This document shows positions 20,891-33,270 of a DNA stretch of 64,000 nucleotides, one piece after another. A model generated the notes under the pieces. It saw nothing but the letters and a program-made list of their open reading frames with translations. It did no database searches and was not told the origin of the DNA. Position numbers and translations under genes: made by a program. Source of the DNA: Hyaloperonospora brassicae. Its lineage: Eukaryota; Oomycota; Peronosporomycetes; Peronosporales; Peronosporaceae. The stretch covers positions 145,787 through 209,786 of the forward strand of contig CANTFL010000482.1 of assembly GCA_947650285.1 (NCBI GenBank). Reading direction: 5' to 3'. Each line of letters starts with the position of its first letter. The stretch's first letter is position 1.

Positions 20891-23800
20891 GCTACAATGC
20901 TACTAGAAAACAAGTCCCCGCCTTGTCGGCGCTGCTGTTCCGACGGTTCTTACGTCGTGCAAAGCAACATATTCTGTGGTGGATTTTTCATTCGCTCTAG
21001 ACGGTTCTATGGGCTGCACAGAGCGCGCAGCACATCACGGACAAAAATCGCTTGCGCATCGATGCGCGATTCAGGACAGCCACAAGCTGCGTGTTGCGCT
21101 TGTGATCGTATGCATCCTCTTCCTGCACAGGCTATCTCGCGTGAACACCCTAAACTACCAAGAAATACAAGTTGCTGAAGATGGATTATCTCACAGGCTC
21201 GACGAGCAAGCGATTCTTGGTCTAGACTGAAGCGCTGACAAATTACAGCACCGCTGAGCGGCGACGATTCGATTGGTAAGCTGGTCCAAGCTGCCTGTTG
21301 CGGTGGCATATCCCGTGGTGGTAGGCGAACGGAAACAATCCCGAGTACACACCTACATACGCTACAACTAAACAATCGCGATAGGACGGCAGGAAAGAGT
21401 AAAAGCGATGGTATAAATTTGTTGATGTGTAATGGTATGTCTATTCCAGCACACCATTTGAGACCAATAGTCGGTCATTTTCGGTCCACGACTGTCCACC
21501 ATCATCCGTCGAGACATAGCGAGTGGTTACGACAGCACCGATCGAGACATCACAACCACACGATAGTGTCCATCGAGACCTACTGTTTTCGGACAGCATG
21601 AAGCGACCGAGTATGCGGTTTTGAGCGTGTGGGCAGCAGACCTGCCCTCCACATTGGCGTGCTACATCGGCTAACACGCGGATAGTCGCTGAGCCCAGCA
21701 CTAACACGGCTGATGGGGAAAGTCGAAACATGCTTAGCACTATGAAATAGACAGCAAGCTGCAAGCTGGGCACCACTTGATCCGTCATTCGCTACATGCG
21801 AGGCGGTCGTCGCGCATAGCCTCAAAGCTTATTGCTAATCGTATGAGGCGGCAATGCGTGGACTGCAGCGCAAGACCAGATTTTCAATCTCCGTGGAAGG
21901 ACAAACGTTTGACGAGCTGAAGCATCTCGCCACATCGGGGACCACATCACAGCAGATGGGGTGCAGCAAGCACAGAGACGGGCGGGCTTGCGAGACTTCT
22001 TCGCTTGATCAACGCATGTGCAGTCACATCTCACAGCAATTGTGTGCTATACAGGGCTGGCGATATGGATGCCACCATAGCTCTCACCATGACCGATATA
22101 GCGTTCAAATTAACCACCATGTACATGCGAAAGTGTCACATCCTAGCACGTCAGGCGTTCCTTTGACGCCAGAAACATGCGCAGTGCCATGCCAACGCAC
22201 ATTACTCGACGGAAGCGGCAACGCACTATATTTGCCGGACTCGGAGGGGGCAGAAATGATGGATGGCGCGTGTGTAAGCGCCATCGAAGGAATTGAGCAT
22301 CGTTTGATGCTGCTCTCCACTTCTTCACACGACCTCATCGTATATCTTCGATTGTTTGCCGTTGCAGGCTGTTGAGTTTGATGTGAGTCTATAAAGGTAA
22401 GCGCAGTGAAAAATTAAGGTCCTCTACTTTATCTGCACATGCGTATGTTTGGCTAGCTAGTTCAAGCCTTCTAAAATTGTTGCTGGACCCTCACACGCGC
22501 TCGTTCATTGAATCATGAGTGTGCACGATGGCGTGGTAACGCTCCATCATCCCGCACAATTATCAGCCTTCATTACGTGCATTTGCGGTTTGTAAAATTA
22601 ACGAGGGAAGAATCGGTCGGACACTGATAAGTTCCTTCCCATCGGTTCGACCGCAAAAGGCGAGACTTTACCACGTCGATTGTCAGCTTTGGCTGGTGTT
22701 GAAATCCAGTAGGCGATAGCTGGTGAGTCTTTGTCATGGTCGATTGGCGCACAGCTTCATGTTGTCAGGCCGTCGGGATGAATAGAAGCGGCAATATTCG
22801 TAGAAGTCGGCGTCAGCTTTTTCGACCTCATTTAATCGAAAGACTCTTTACACAGCGCACTTGAATCCAAGCAGTCGATGCGATCACCGCGAAAGGAATA
22901 CATCAGTGCACCACTAGGTAAAGTTGGGTCAGCCGTGGTCTATCGATGCTCGCCACCCCTAGTCAATTTGTCAGACAGAACCTACTGTGGCGCACCTGGG
23001 ACGTATCAAACTGTCTATACCTATCGAGTTATGGTCCTTAAGAAACCGGAAATTGACCTACCAATGTCTTCAACATAGCCGCTCTCCACGTCGAAGTGCC
23101 ATAAAGTGTGCTGACGAAGAAAAGAACGGACCGCCTAGAGTTCCGAATCGTACAAAAATGCGCGTACGCAACTGATCCAATCATCTCGCTTTTAAAGAAA
23201 CCTCGCTTCGTGGCGAGCTGCCTGACGACATTCCGTCGAGATTTTACGCCAGGCTGCGGAACTACACGCAGTAGCTCGGTCTTGGTAGCATGCGCTTTAT
23301 CACCGATATCGTCAACTGAATGACTATCGGGACAAAAATACATATGCTTTTGTCACGGAGGCGGTGCACAAAGCCGTATCCTCGCACCAGCGTAAATGAT
23401 ATTTACATGTGTCCGTAAAGCAGGAGGCCCCGACAATGTTTACAAATATAGGTGATGAATACGACAACAGCGATGGTGCAGAGATCACGTTGCACGTTAC
23501 GGAAAGATAGTCATTAACTCTCTTACTTTCGTGTCTACAGTGTGTTAAAAACGTTGACCGATATGACTCGATTAATTCCTCTTTCATTACCACGACAAAG
23601 CATTTCCATATAAATCGTAGCGCCAGCTTACACGCCTTCTGCTCCTTCTAGTAATGATAATGCATAAAGAGAGTTTAGCTATCGAAGGCATCAACTATGT
23701 GCCACATCGACTACGATTGCTTTCCGGGTCGCCAATCAATCAACAGCGCATGTATTATTGCAGGCACAAACGGAATATATGAAAGGAAAAGCTCGGTAGC

Positions 23801-24349
23801 ATGACAAAATGAGATTTTACAGGACTCGACTCAAATGATTGCGCTCATATTGCTTAATATGAAAAATAACATCACGCATTAGCGTCCGTAACGGTACATG
23901 ATGGCGAATTCAATGGCCATCGGCGTCCATATTGGAGCCTGTAACTTTGTCTGGAATTACGTAAATGGACACGTCACTAAGTGCGGATGTCTTGCTGCTA
24001 TTGTCGCTCTTTATATCACTCACCTTAACTTATACGGAAGCAGCATACACGTTGCTGAGCATGGAAGGAAACACATAAGTTGTGAAGAAACGGGACAGGC
24101 AGTCAGATGACCGAGCGACTTACCGATGCCGTAGCACGAAAGTTCTACACATATTCCACCGTTTGACGTGCTTCTCATGCGTTACACAAGCAGTGCACCA
24201 TGCGTACCTAAATTTGCAATATAAACTCACTATTTGTCATGGGTCGTAGGAATATACATGGATTTCCAGTGGCTAGTATATCCCTCGGGAGATTACAGCA
24301 CCACTTTCCACGCCGGAACAGCTGTGGCAAGTCCGTCGAGAGCCCCTGT
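20891..24349. other. Intergenic region upstream of the NLP gene
   Basis: The part 20.9-22.4 kb has moderate GC and several medium frames on both strands. One is a 115-codon minus-strand frame at 21441-21788 with a hydrophobic N-terminus and an Asp-box-like TDDGGQSW. Another is a 173-codon plus-strand frame at 21854-22375. None shows a domain I can defend. The part 22.4-24.35 kb is AT-rich with short frames only. Confidence 0.4.
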
Positions 24350-25138
24350 AACGGGTTTACATGTCGTCTGGTAATCGACACAACCTGTGTGTTTTGCACA
24401 AGGGATGGGATCCCATTAAACATGATAATAAATCACCATTTCAGTTGTCGAGGGCTGACATGTGTCAGCCGCCAAATACGAGATCTTTAACATGTATTAG
24501 TTTGATCAGTAGTGTCAAGATCAATCACGCTTAGTCTGAGGTGTTATTTAAAATCGAACGGATAAAGGTCAGTTCCCTTTTTGATCACCATCAGACACGT
24601 GCCATCCTAAGGCGTCTTGAGATCGCTAAGAGTCTAGCGAACACCTCGACAAGGTAGCTACTCTTGATCACTCTGTGCTGTGATTCTTTCAATCTTTTGG
24701 TCTCCTGAAACAGGGACCGTAAGCATTTGAGCTTGTTGACTCTCTGAGTCGAGTTCTTTGAACTAAGTTGCTCGTTTAGCGTTAAATCTTTCTCTGACTG
24801 AGAGGAACCTGCAGGTTAGCTACAAAACATATGCGGTCTCCCGGTAGCAATCTCAATGTCGTGCAGGGCATCAACCATTTTATAGAAATGGTAAAGATAA
24901 TGAGAACACTGCACAAGCTATAGCGTGTCAGCGACAGAGCAACCATCGTCGAAAACTTGCGCAAGATCGATATTAGTTACGATTTGCGCCAGACACTAAT
25001 GAACATCAATCTTACGCAATTTTTCGGTTGCCGGATAGCCTTCAATCTCCGACGAAGTGAATCCGGCGTAACTTCAGCAATTGCTTCTTACATATCCGAC
25101 AAGCAGTCATGTTAAAGAGCAAGCCTGACACATTCTAT
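24350..25138 (+). repeat. Solitary LTR, second gypsy-like family, left copy
   Basis: The repeat begins TGTAACGGGTTTACA. It includes a near-palindrome GGCTGACATGTGTCAGCC at 24453-24470 and a long shared block with CGTCTTGAGATCGC and TCTGTGCTGTGATT. It aligns in direct orientation to 46187-about 47046. It abuts the decayed LTR of the left gypsy copy at 25139. The exact end is uncertain because of decay. Confidence 0.65.
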
Positions 25139-27703
25139 TGTTACGAATTGGGTCATTGTAACAAAATCTTGATTGTTAATTTTAAAAAAATTGCAACTGC
25201 AAGTCAATATTGACGAGATAATTTTTTACAGGTAATTTCCGGCATCGCCTTACAATTGCTATAATGTTGCCTGATACATACCGAATAATTCACAAATCCC
25301 TGCTAGACGTCGCAATGAGGTATTGAAAAGACTGTACAATAAAATTGCTGTTGTTATTCTATTAGTGTTAGTAAGATAGGAAAAATACATATTGGGGTCA
25401 AACTATATTAAATACAGTTGAGCTTCTCCTTCCTTCTCCAAAACGCTTGCTCAGATAAATCCATTTCTCTGCGCGTACGGTGAACGTTAATGTTTGGGAG
25501 TGCACAACTTTGTACTGTTGCGGAAAAATGGATACCAATTATCTGGTAAGAAAGTGTGCCTCATTCTACCTTATAGCTTTGATCATCAGTCAAACAAATA
25601 CGGACATTTTATCCAATATGAACATGTTGGATAAGGGAGAGAGCTTTCACGCCACGACTAAAAGGTACCCCCATGTGTGTATTTTTAAATGAATGGGGTT
25701 AAACAAATGAATGAATCATAACATAAGTGATTCGCCATTGGCGCCTTGTTGGAGGGTCTGGACTGAATTCAACAATTTGTCACTCATGTCGAGTTCAGTC
25801 TAAACGAACTTGCTAACAAACGAAAAATAATGTTGCCGATAAAGCTAGACATTGTACAAAAAGAACAGCTGAGACAATTGGAAGCTCAACAGTCCCGAGA
25901 CAGCAACTAGTCAATAGTGGTATGGGGGTATGACAAAAACGTATGTCGACATCTTAATATCGTAAATTAACGTTATCAAGCTCAAATATATCATTTTAGA
26001 TTATTAAATCAGGTGGTTTGTCGAAATGGAATACGTTTTAAAGGATCTTCACAGCATCAACGATGATATACAATACACATTGGTTGCACACTTTTTCCAA
26101 ATGAGCCAAGACCCGGGCTATAGGGCTCATTCTTGACGACCCAATTGAAATAGTCGTCGTTGTTGGACGAATTTGTAAACGACTTGGAAAGAAGCTATAG
26201 TCGCCTCGAGCCTTAATTATTGGCTCGCGCCCAGTTTCATTTTATCATCAAGTCTTCACCTGATATGCGTCCCTAAGCACAGATCATTCGATACCACTCT
26301 AGATGTAACACTGTTAATCCTATTAATGGATGCACTAAATTTACGGAATTTGATAATATACTTGCGAATGTTAACGTTAATACCAACCTATTTCTTCTGA
26401 TACTGAAGTCGTTACATCAAGCTATCTCAACGACGCAACACGAAGCTTTTATTTTGATACAGGCTGAAACTAATTGATCCCCAAGTCATTCATTGTGAAG
26501 ACAGGAAATCGGATGTACAGAAGCGACGGATCTCTATTATATGGATAGCGTACGACCCGGTGCTCAAGGTACAAACGATGGAAGATACATAAGCTTTGTC
26601 AAAATGATCGGCAATACGCCTGTGTATTTACCGAGTCTATCCTTGTGCTCCGTACAAGAGTACTTAATACTGGGTTCAGCAACCAGTACGGGCTCGAAAC
26701 ATCAGTTTGGTAATTTCGTAAACTGTAACAATAGGTCAAACCGCCCAGAATGGAAGGAGTCTGTAGTAATAGGTTGACCTGCTGATCAGTAACGTCAAGA
26801 AAGTTTGCAAGTCAGTTGAATTTAATTTATTCAGACACCCATTCATTATGTGTCTCTGCACCAATTAATACAACATATCGCATCGTTTTGAGATGGAAGT
26901 GGCTGAAGACATGTCACTTCAATCTATATATGACTTTAAGGCGTCGCACCATTTTTAACACACCAGCTACTATTGGATCGTAAGCTTTAGTACGTTAAGC
27001 GTGAAATCTTTCGCACGAGGGTGACGATGTTCCGTGTGAGATTTTCATCCGTGATAATCAAGAAACGTAAAGCGAGATTTTATTACACTCTAAAAGAAGA
27101 AGTTAAAGATAACTAATTAATCGTACTGTATCCTGATGACAAGTTGATGCCATTCTGGGTTACCCCTAATCTTAAAAAGGTACGAGCTAAGGGTGATATG
27201 GATGCATCAAACTTTGCGGATGCCTTATTTTATTATTAAATAACAATTTGTCAACGGTTTGACAAGTCTTAAAGTCTGGGGATGCATTAAAGAAAGTATT
27301 TTGGCCACTGTTGTGGTACGGTCGTTCAGACTACTCATAAGCCTTCAGTGGCTTTAAAAGACACACTATGATATCTTTGACAAATAAGTTTATACGAATG
27401 CAGGCATTGTCAAAAATTGACCACCTAAATTCGTCGAGTGGGTCGGTACATGGATTCTTGTCTGTAAAGCAATATCTGTGTAGTTTATCCCATTGGCCTA
27501 GATGGAGGGAGCATCTTCGTATTGAGTGGTCGACCAAATGGTCGATCAAACAAATACTAGCTGGTACAACATTCCCATTCACATCTGGCATCATGCAAGA
27601 AAATCGGTTCACATTGTAATTAGCGGTCACCACCCTCAATCAAAAATGATGAGTGAAAAAGTATGCAGGATCCTTATTTTAATATTATAATGGTATTATT
27701 ACC

Positions 27704-29741
27704 GAAACACACTGAAAGTCTAGACTACTGACGAAATAAGTGTCGACCCTTGTTCAAGCGGTCTGATAGAACCGTCAAAATTAACTTTGGAGATAGCTCA
27801 ATTGCCGATACTTAAATCTTACCGGTTCTTGCGATATTTGCGTAGTGGCAAGGTCACACATATTTGTGTGCATGTCGCAGAGGACGCAAACGTCACCGAA
27901 AATCGATCTGTGGCGATGTTTGCTGAATACTAACGGGTTCGCAGCAGCTCATCGATCAGCGAAAGTGGCCTCGATGAGATGACTCGTATTAAGCAATACA
28001 CGTCTTTAACTTCTGATTCGATTTTACGCAAATCCTTGGCATGACGTTAACATGTTTTAATGGTGTGCCATGAAGCAGTGGCAACCGACCCATGAACAGG
28101 TACAAGTGATCGAAAAGTTCCTTGCCAATCGCTTAGCAGCGGGCCATGGGTGTAACGGGGCACCGAAATCTACGTACTGGACCACCAGTGCGGAGTCAAC
28201 GCTCAATGACAACAGTGAAGTTCAGTGCCCTGATACCTCTATACACTATACCGAGGAAGGGTAAACGATCAAGACAAAGACTATGGTCGTAGAAAAAGTA
28301 AAACTGTTATTTAATATAATTAAGCCTAACATATCTGTGCTTAATTTGTCCTAAATCATTTATACCATCATAAAGAAACGTGTCATGACGTCTACCCACC
28401 ACCTGCGCGCCTCGCAGCGATTGGTGGGTTAATAAAACACAATATAAATCAATGGGTAGACCTTTGGTTCATCTCGACAATATCACAGTATTAAGTGCTA
28501 TTGTTAGAAGCATCTAACATAATCTATTCGTTATTACCATTTCTCATAATGGTGATTTCATATAACGGGCTACCCGGGACGCTGGGAAAGGGTCAACTTC
28601 CCCACATAGCTACCGAATGTCCGTGTGCGAAAGTCACGAAAGCATGAAGTACAGTGCACGCATTCAACATATTTAATGATGAATTGGTACCGGCTCATGG
28701 ACCAATAACTAGGATGGACGTGATCATTAATTGGATGACAAAGAGTAATATCTTTGCATTCATGTATCTGATGGATGGCTTCTATCAGATCCTTCCACTT
28801 ATATGGAAAATTCCATTCAAAGAAGTCATAATATCCAGTGGTGTACTCTGGAAGGATCAAGGTATGCACCATACGCTAACACATATACGCTAACACATCT
28901 ATTAAAATTGGTGCGAAGTTCACATCAAGTCATGCATATGATGTTATCGTTCAAAGCCGGGCCATAGATGGAAAGTCGGCCGTGAAATCGCATCGACTCC
29001 ACGTCCTTAAGGTCCTTACAAATACGCTCGATCGTAAGTAATACGTCAATCCCTCGTTGTGTATATTTAAAGCTAGCGAAGTATCGCTATGAGTGCATCG
29101 TCGGTAAAAAAACGTCGTAAGCCCTGATCCGGAAACGATCAAGGCGATCCACGACTGACACATTATATTACATGTCGAAGGGTTTCGAAGGTATTTTGGG
29201 TTACCGACGTACTCGCGCATCTAATCCGAGATGGCCGTCCATTTATTAGTTTGTTGAAGAGAAACGAAAAGTGGTCGTGGAGTATTGAGTGTCAGCTCCT
29301 CTTTCAAGAAATCAATCAGAGCATGATGCAATCGTCTACGTTGGCGATTGCGACCATTCAAGTACAGATCATTCCATGTGGTCGATGACGTCAGCGATTT
29401 TGAAATCAGCTGCGCGTTGATGCAGTATGACACACGCGGCATCAATCGCATTGTCTGGTATCAATCGCGTCATCTGCAATCCGCTGAGCGCAATTATCAA
29501 GCGCATGGAAAGGAACTACATGCCATTTAATATACACTTGCTAGCTCCGCGTCTACCTCGTAGAAAATACGCCCTTTGTCGTCTAGACGGACCATATGTC
29601 ACAAAGCACGGCCGTGAACAATTTACAACTCGCGCGTAAATGGCTAGGTTGCCGTATTTATTAATGGACTATATAATCTAACTGTAGGATATACCAGGAC
29701 GAATAAACGTCGTTGCTGATTTTATATCGTGCCGGCCAAAT
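27704..29741. repeat. Left arm of a 2,038-bp inverted repeat
   Basis: Position x here pairs with 71498 minus x on the opposite strand, without gaps, over 27704-29741 against 41757-43794. I found one mismatch in the parts compared (29722 versus 41776). Outside these limits the two gypsy copies remain similar but clearly diverged. Confidence 0.92.
28151..28581 (-). repeat. Solitary gypsy LTR inserted antisense in the left arm
   Basis: A 431-bp LTR of the same family as the intact gypsy element, in reverse orientation (plus-strand TGTAACGGGG to CCCGGGACG). It lies within the reverse transcriptase of the decayed gypsy copy, between AAGHG and the next coding block. It is flanked by ATGGG (28146-28150) and CTGGG (28582-28586), a 4-of-5 match to a target duplication. 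Confidence 0.8.
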
Positions 29742-30000
29742 ATTAGAGATGACTGAGCCGTTCAACAGGAGAGAGACTATCTACTGTTACGACATTGTCA
29801 TTAATAGGATCATATTAAAATAGTTTTGACTTCGCCCGCAAGGCTTACATGGGCGACAAGGAGCTTGAACGTATAATGTTTTACCGCGCGACCTCATTCT
29901 CGTTTTCATTAATTATTATTGGCATCATGTCATTCGAAGTCGGATCGGTATGCCACTCGTATTAATTATATTATATTCCAGAAAAGTGTCACCAGGAATA

Positions 30001-33000
30001 AGGAACGCTTAATATAACCCTTACTGAGATTATATGCAGGTACAACGAATAGGATAAGGTGCACGATATCGATGCAGCTCAAGAGTTAAAATAATTAAGC
30101 AATATAGCGTCCATGCACTTAACAAAGCGGTCCCCATAGACCGGGGTACCCATTGCCAAAATTTGGCCCTATTGAGTGCACATATCTGCTCGATCGGCTT
30201 CACACCATTTCCAGCCACGAATATGTTCAGCGTCGAATTTAGTCCACCGAAAGGAATCTACACCGCCCTATTGACGAGTACAAAACTTTAGCAGGTCCTC
30301 AAGTTTAGAAACGAAGAAATGCCTCCGATAGTCCGTCTTCGAGGCGCAGGTCGCGAGTCTGTATTGCATCAGTAATTTGGAAATATCTACTCTACCCTAA
30401 GATTATCGTAGGCAAAATCGAACCGGTAACACCGCAGGTATTATAGAGAAGATGTCAAATTTGAGAGTGAACCCGAAGTTGGAGCGTCCGAGTTAGGGGT
30501 CTTGTTGCAGATTCGGGCCTTTAAATATCCCCGAATCGTCAAAGGTGTAAAGGGACGCTGAAGGAAACATCATGCAAAAGAAATAAAGGTGGTCGATTTG
30601 GAAGAGAAACCTCGACTCAAATCCAAAAAATATTAGGGTACCACCGTGGAGCGTGATACAAGTTTTTCTTTGTTAAATATATATTATACAAAAAACAAAC
30701 TACTTTTATTTATGAAGCACTACAACCGAGTCAAAGTATAATTAATCGTAGCGTTAAATCTTGTATATGCTATAATGGGATCGTACCAATCCGATAGCGC
30801 TCCAAAAGTTGGCCACGAAGTTGATGGAAATGACGGATCATGATTAGGCGAAACGATTGGTACAATCTTGGCATGTTGAACCTACTTGGGTAAAAAAATC
30901 AATGAAATTAAGGAAAGGATGGTGGCGTCGAGAAAGGTTTTTTATTAAGACTTTAAATGCACAACCGATTGATACTTTGATCATGCCGATGCCAGCTGTT
31001 ATATACATCGAACTATCGGAACCGATACATGGTCTTTCTTAACTGCTTTACGACCGCGGATTTACGACTAGAATATTTAATTTGATAAGTAGACGCTGCT
31101 GTGGTACGACATATACCTAAAAAGTGATGTAGATCGATTGTTGATTTCTGAGTTAGTGCGTTGATGACGAATCTAAAATTTTGCTGATTAGGCGATCAAG
31201 ACAAACACTGATATACTGATCAGATTGAATGATCAAGTGTTTACGCCTACCGCGTACATGCCAAAATGGTAACATAAAGGATCTTCGCAGTAAGCACCCG
31301 CGGTATCTGACATGAATTCGAGATCTAAAATCCATTGGCGTACATTATTCAACAATGTCTGGTGCAACATTCGTACATGTCAGGTTGACCCGAGTTTGAG
31401 CCAAGCAAAAGATATTGACGCAATTATATCTACGATAAGAATATAACGCAATATGATCAGATGCGATCGTACTTTAAAGCAGCCGAGAAAAATAAAGAAT
31501 AAATTTAACAATGATTGGCCCAACAGACCGCTGGATGGTCGACGGTAGGTGCCGCACCTAAATCGAAAGAAATTACAAATGTCAGATTAGAATGAGTAGA
31601 GCCATAGCGTTATAATCAATCCTTCATGTACAAATCGCAAGACTTAGTAATATAATGACCTAAGCCGACCGTTCATAGCCGGTACAGAAGATGATTTAAG
31701 AGGTAGATTAGCTGCGAAGAGGCTTGAAGTATCGGCGATTACTTCTAAAAAAAATATATTTGAACGCGATAGAGAAGAAGATCGAGCCAGGAGCTGGATC
31801 GGCAGAGTCAAATAGACATTCTTAGGCTAGCATGCATACATGCTGACACGTATTTCGTATACAAAGGCCTGCTAGCGACTTTAAGGTGAACCTCGTACAT
31901 CCATATATGTAGATCTACTCGACGTAAGTGAAACCCATTACTGATGCTTAAAATAAAAAATGGGGGACATGGCGCATCAATTAGACATACATAAAATTTT
32001 CGCGGAACCGATCGGAAAAGACTCCACTGAACAACCAGTAGCGTTAAAAACCTAGCGGCAATCAATGCAAAATTCTAATTTGATAAAGGACGCCGACTAT
32101 ACGCCGCAATCATGTTTAACAACCTTTTAAAAACATCGGAGGATCGCGATTTATCAAAACAATTATGTATTTTATGTATGATAAGGTTAACAAAACAAAA
32201 GAAACGCTACAAGTTTATCAGGTATGGGAGACCTGACAGAATAATATACACAGGACTGAATAAGTTCACCGAATGGCTAACATCTCTGGCCCAGTACCGT
32301 CAAAGCTAAGTTTAGCTATAGGGTCGGTAGGAGCTGAATGATATATAAAAGACTGCTAATATTAGAATCCATTGGTTTAAATGGTGTGCGATGACAAAGA
32401 TTTGGATCATTTGGGTCGTTTTATTATTGTCGTGGTCGAATAAGTAAGATGAATTATAGGGATAAATTCGATTGCGATGAGCGATTAAGAGCTTACACTC
32501 GTTGCAGATGTATTAAACATCATGATCGAGAATGATTGAAAAGATTGCCTAGCTCTGATGTCGTCGCGAAAGGGACATCGATCAGAACCATGTTCCACGT
32601 ATGCACCACTAGTAAAAAATATGTATGAGAGTGCCAATTGTCGTATGGAATATATTATCAAAGTATTTGCAAGTGGTATGTGCCTTCCAGGCATGCCGAA
32701 TGTTCCTATCACATGGAGGACATATTAAACTTGGAGACTCGCCAGGTAGAAATTAGTTCAAATCGAGCGTTGTCGGATCTGCATTCTAGCATTTGTTAGA
32801 ATAATGTTAAATGATCACAAAGCGAAGTACTACATCGATCTAATCCTATTACAGGTGATGCTATTCGATTTGTCTCCTCAACGGCAAGTGTGAAACGAGA
32901 GGAAGAACGCAAATGATGGTCCGTTTAGACCATGCACTATATCTTGACGTGGGGAACGCATGGTTATCTTAATTGCAACATCTTCTAAAAATGATTTTTA

Positions 33001-33160
33001 CGTCAAAATGTAAATAACATCAACAATGAAAAAGCATTGTGCTCGTTTTTTTAGGCCACAATACCTCTTTACTCTGTCGCAAAATTGTGTTGATTATCAC
33101 CACTATTTTGCATGTAAGGTAGGGTGAAGGATTGATGGAAGTCAAACTTAAGTGTGCGTA
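30001..33160. other. Decayed repeat DNA, no assignable gene
   Basis: Short frames only. Patches of moderate GC (for example 30.3-30.65 kb) contain coding-like fragments that I cannot place in a family. I see no LTR ends. Confidence 0.4.
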
Positions 33161-33164
33161 TAAA

Positions 33165-33270
33165 TTGGCGTGATGCGCGTACAGCATTCGGGCGGACCAA
33201 GGTCAAAATTTCATTGGACGGGTCGTGCAGATATTTTTCAACGCATTGGTCAGTGATAAAGTCGATCAAA
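33165..33270 (+). pseudogene. Retroelement integrase core fragment
   Basis: One frame reads IRADQGQNFIGRVVQIFFNAL, the block with the second catalytic Asp of retroviral-type integrases (consensus S/A-D-Q/R-G-x-x-F). The flanking sequence is decayed. It does not match the intact gypsy element closely, so it probably represents another gypsy family. Confidence 0.6.

Larger units (their letters stand above)
25139..30000 (+). mobile_element. Heavily decayed gypsy copy (plus strand)
   Basis: This copy is of the same family as the element at 10022-17657. A degenerate 5' LTR runs from 25139 (TGTTACGAATTGGG) to about 25490, followed by a primer-site-like region near 25500. The leader block with ATGAACATGTTGGA lies at 25618 and the gag block GGTGGTTTGTCGA at about 26013. 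The protease-region match TGTGTCTCTGCACC is near 26853. The reverse transcriptase runs from 27780 to 29200 and RNase H from 29350. All reading frames are broken. A solitary LTR is inserted in its reverse transcriptase. Similarity fades after about 29.8 kb, so the 3' limit is approximate. Confidence 0.75.
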
